Assembly (NCBI RefSeq): GCF_025947065.1
Contig: NZ_CP109994.1
Span: 2,604,001 to 2,668,000, forward strand
Direction of reading: 5' to 3'
Length of the DNA stretch: 64,000 nucleotides
Source of the DNA: Flavobacterium sp. N1736
GTDB lineage: Bacteria; Bacteroidota; Bacteroidia; Flavobacteriales; Flavobacteriaceae
The notes beneath the pieces are model-generated. The model was not told the origin of the DNA. It did no database searches and saw only the letters and a list, made by a program, of their open reading frames with translations. Below, piece by piece: positions 61,570 through 64,000 of the stretch. Position 1 is the first letter of the stretch. Every line of letters begins with the position of its first letter. The position numbers and the translations under genes are program-made.

Positions 61570-62634
61570 ATGACTAAAACCATTTCTACATTCCTGACAA
61601 TCTTACTATTGGCAGGATGCAGTTCAGATCCTGCTGAACCAACGCCAGCGCCTGATCAAACAATGTACTTTCCTCCTTCAACAGGAACCACTTGGGAGAC
61701 AACTTCGATTTCAGATTTAAAATGGAATCAAAATGCGGTTCAGCCACTTTTAGATTATTTAGAACTCAAACATTCCAAATCTTTTATCATTTTGGTCAAC
61801 GGGCGAATTGTCATGGAAAATTATTTTAACGGGCATTCTGCCTCTACAAATTGGTATTGGGCAAGCGCAGGAAAAACATTAACTTCAACAATAACCGGAA
61901 TTGCACAACAGGAAGGTTTATTAAACATCAACAATAAAGTATCACAATATATTGGTACGGGCTGGACAAGCGAAACACTTGCTCAGGAAAATTTAATTAC
62001 CTGCAAAAACTTATTGACCATGACATCAGGTTTAGACGACAGCACTGACGATGTAGATCCTGCCAGCTTAATCTATAAAGCCGATGCCGGAAAACGCTGG
62101 GCATATCACAATGTTTACGTGAAATTACAAGATGTTGTTGCAGCAGCAAGCGCACAAACATGGGAGAATTATTTCAATGCCAAATTAAGAGATAAAATAG
62201 GCATGAACGGTAATTGGGTTCAACTTGGCGTAAATAGCGTTTACACCAGCACATCAAGAAGTATGGCGCGTTTTGGACTTTTAATGCTTAATAAGGGAAA
62301 ATGGGATAATAACCAAATTTTAAATGAAACGTATTTTAATGAAGCCACTACAACTTCACAAAACATTAATTTAGGATATGGTTATTTATGGTGGCTAAAT
62401 GGTAAAACTTCCTACCATTTACCGCAATCGCAGCTTACATTTCCGGGAAGTATAATTCCAACAGCGCCAAACGATATGTTTATGGCTTTGGGCAAAAACG
62501 ACCAGAAAATATATGTTGTACCAAGCAAAAACATGGTAATTATCAGAATGGGAGATGCCGCTGACGATGTCAACTTAGCCTTATCTGATTTTGACGAAAA
62601 ATTATGGGAGAAAATTAGCGCTTTATATCAGTAA
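61570..62634 (+). CDS. Serine hydrolase, class C beta-lactamase-like, lipoprotein
   Basis: The 354-residue product has lipobox Cys17 (LLLAGCSSD). The beta-lactamase/transpeptidase-like domain has nucleophile Ser99 and Lys102 in WASAGKTLTSTITG, YHN at 179-181 (RWAYHNVYVK), and the motif WWLNGKTSYHLP toward the end. Members hydrolyse D-amino acid peptides or esters. It stands alone with the repeat-rich gap upstream and the small membrane protein gene convergent downstream. Confidence 0.9.
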   Translation: MTKTISTFLTILLLAGCSSDPAEPTPAPDQTMYFPPSTGTTWETTSISDLKWNQNAVQPLLDYLELKHSKSFIILVNGRIVMENYFNGHSASTNWYWASAGKTLTSTITGIAQQEGLLNINNKVSQYIGTGWTSETLAQENLITCKNLLTMTSGLDDSTDDVDPASLIYKADAGKRWAYHNVYVKLQDVVAAASAQTWENYFNAKLRDKIGMNGNWVQLGVNSVYTSTSRSMARFGLLMLNKGKWDNNQILNETYFNEATTTSQNINLGYGYLWWLNGKTSYHLPQSQLTFPGSIIPTAPNDMFMALGKNDQKIYVVPSKNMVIIRMGDAADDVNLALSDFDEKLWEKISALYQ

Positions 62635-62814
62635 TTAACGTTTGGTACGCAATCTCTTTAAGATTCCCATAAAAAAGAAAACCAATCCTAACACCAATAA
62701 AACGTAGTAAAAAGACAAACTTTTGTTTCGTAATACATTTGCTAAAACAAAACAAATAACGCTTCCGAAATAAAAAGTAAGAGGCGTTATATTTTTTAAA
62801 GAAGAAAAACTCAT
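62635..62814 (-). CDS. 59-residue membrane protein downstream of ftsY
   Basis: An ATG at 62814 opens a 59-codon frame: MSFSSLKNITPLTFYFGSVI and on to ...VLLVLGLVFFFMGILKRLRTKR. Two hydrophobic segments (about 11-27 and 34-51) flank a short polar turn, and the C-terminus is basic (KRLRTKR), so both ends probably face the cytoplasm. It begins 18 bp after the ftsY stop on the same strand and its stop follows the serine hydrolase stop codon directly. I know no function. Confidence 0.75.
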   Translation of the reverse strand: MSFSSLKNITPLTFYFGSVICFVLANVLRNKSLSFYYVLLVLGLVFFFMGILKRLRTKR

Positions 62815-62832
62815 TGAATTATCTAAAAGAGA

Positions 62833-63786
62833 TTATTTAAAAAAACTATCTACAAATTCGTATTTATTAAAGACTTGCAAATCTTCAATTCCTTCACCAA
62901 TACCAATATATTTTACAGGAATTTGAAATTGATCTGAAATACCAATTACAACACCACCTTTTGCGGTTCCGTCTAATTTAGTTACAGCCAGAGAAGTTAC
63001 TTCGGTTGCAGCTGTAAATTGTTTTGCCTGCTCAAAAGCATTCTGACCTGTAGAACCATCTAAAACTAAAAGTACATCGTGAGGCGCATCAGTAACCACT
63101 TTTTGCATTACACGTTTTACTTTCGTAAGTTCGTTCATCAAATTGATTTTGTTGTGCAAACGTCCGGCAGTATCAATAATAACTACATCTGCATTTTGCG
63201 CAACTGCTGATTGTAAAGTATCAAAAGCTACAGAAGCAGGATCGCTGCCCATATTTTGTCTTACAATTGGCACATCTACGCGATCTGCCCAAACTTGCAA
63301 TTGATCGATCGCAGCAGCACGAAAAGTATCTGCAGCACCTAAAACTACTTTATAACCTGCTTTTTTAAATTGATAAGCCAATTTACCAATGGTAGTTGTT
63401 TTTCCAACTCCATTTACGCCAACAACCATTAAAACATACGGTTTTTTGTCTTTCGGAATTTCGAATTCAGTTGCTTCACCTCTATTTGTTTCAGATAGTA
63501 AGCCTCCAATTTCTTCGCGAAGAATTTGATTTAATTCTTCTGTTCCTAAATATTTATCGTCTGCAACACGTTTTTCGATTCTTGAAATTATTTTTAATGT
63601 TGTGTTTACACCAACATCCGAAGCTACAAGAATTTCTTCCAGATCATCTAAAACATCGTCATCGACTTTAGATTTTCCGGCAACGGCTTTACTTAATTTT
63701 GAGAAAAAAGTAGTTTTTGATTTTTCAAGACCTTTGTCTAAAGTCTCTTTTTTATCAGTAGAGAATAATTTTTTAAAAAAACTCAT
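62833..63786 (-). CDS. ftsY: Signal recognition particle receptor FtsY
   Basis: The 317-residue protein has the NG domain of FtsY: an N domain (LDKGLEKSKTTFFSKLSKAVAGKSKVDDDVLDDLEEILVASDVGVNTTLKIISRIE), then G motifs GVNGVGKTTTIGKLA, ADTFRAAA, VIIDTAGRLHN, TKLDGTAKGG and a GIGEGIEDLQ end. The acidic A domain is nearly absent, as in other Bacteroidota. It docks the SRP-ribosome complex at the membrane for co-translational insertion. The upstream 214 bp to the window edge contain no gene that I can support. Confidence 0.97.
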   Translation of the reverse strand: MSFFKKLFSTDKKETLDKGLEKSKTTFFSKLSKAVAGKSKVDDDVLDDLEEILVASDVGVNTTLKIISRIEKRVADDKYLGTEELNQILREEIGGLLSETNRGEATEFEIPKDKKPYVLMVVGVNGVGKTTTIGKLAYQFKKAGYKVVLGAADTFRAAAIDQLQVWADRVDVPIVRQNMGSDPASVAFDTLQSAVAQNADVVIIDTAGRLHNKINLMNELTKVKRVMQKVVTDAPHDVLLVLDGSTGQNAFEQAKQFTAATEVTSLAVTKLDGTAKGGVVIGISDQFQIPVKYIGIGEGIEDLQVFNKYEFVDSFFK

Positions 63787-64000
63787 TATTGTTTAGATTA
63801 TAAGATTGTTCGGCTTTCGGATTTTTAGCATATCCAAAAAAGCCTGAAAGCTTAAAAAAGGCAATTTGCTTTTAACAAGTTTAAATTATGCAAAATCGTA
63901 GCTTTTAGAATAAAAGTTTGAAGCATAAATAAAAATCTATGTTTTTAAAAACCAATTATTAGTCTTTTCTAAATTTTAAACAAATATAAAAATAAAAAAG

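Noticed and set aside
1..64000. CRISPR arrays, prophage genes, insertion sequences and integrases
   Set aside because: No regularly spaced repeats with unique spacers, no Cas genes, no transposase or integrase motifs, and no phage structural genes are seen. The repeats listed above are palindromes or tandem units.
63787..64000. A gene upstream of ftsY at the window edge (for example DUF4295 or L33)
   Set aside because: The 214 bp are AT-rich and contain stop codons in all frames; such genes may lie further upstream, outside the window.

Overview
The window is a 64-kb stretch of an AT-rich Bacteroidota chromosome, almost certainly a Flavobacterium or a close relative. The grounds are several sequence features together: a type IX secretion (T9SS) type B C-terminal signal, a SusC/SusD pair, choice-of-anchor L and DUF1573 proteins, a BshC bacillithiol enzyme, A-rich leaders in place of Shine-Dalgarno sites, repeated TAnnTTTG -7 promoter boxes, tRNA genes without an encoded CCA, and families of intergenic palindromes of the kind common in flavobacterial genomes.

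Positions 1-22 kb are mainly housekeeping and envelope genes. They include the 3' end of a large outer-membrane barrel protein, a propeller lipoprotein, an ABC exporter followed by a T9SS type B protein, typA, a PAS histidine kinase with its own receiver protein, rpsT, three tRNA-Glu genes, proS, a Gly/Tyr-rich lipoprotein, a FadL-like protein, rimO, an amidase and a porin.

Positions 22-48.5 kb hold a large polysaccharide utilisation locus for beta-mannan, most likely acetylated galacto(gluco)mannan. A leftward operon carries SusC, SusD, a TIG-domain glycan-binding lipoprotein, a GH27 alpha-galactosidase and a GH5 endo-glycanase. An AraC-family regulator follows. A rightward series carries a GH26 mannanase, a GPH sugar symporter, a GH130 mannosylglucose phosphorylase, a mannobiose 2-epimerase, a second GH26, a GH5 mannanase and a GH97 enzyme. 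After an aldo/keto reductase and a DUF433/DUF5615 toxin-antitoxin pair come GH3 and two esterases. The inferred route is surface binding and cutting, removal of galactose, acetyl and glucose decorations in the periplasm, import of mannobiose, epimerisation to mannosyl-glucose, and phosphorolysis to mannose-1-phosphate plus glucose. The susC gene carries a one-base frameshift in its plug region, so the locus as sequenced may be non-functional for uptake, or the base call may be wrong.

Positions 48.7-64 kb return to core functions: an NlpC/P60 lipoprotein, a DUF1573 protein, a two-component system, a metallo-hydrolase, a B12-type radical SAM protein, an MHS-family symporter, bshC, a NagX-like acyltransferase, ndk, a DUF721 protein with a small lipoprotein, a serine hydrolase, a previously uncounted 59-residue membrane protein, and ftsY.

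No CRISPR array, prophage or insertion sequence is visible. The most unusual signals are the susC frameshift, a 14-copy 8-bp tandem repeat next to the GH97 gene, at least seven families of intergenic inverted or direct repeats (several inside the mannan locus), and TAnnTTTG boxes so close to start codons that some messages may be leaderless.
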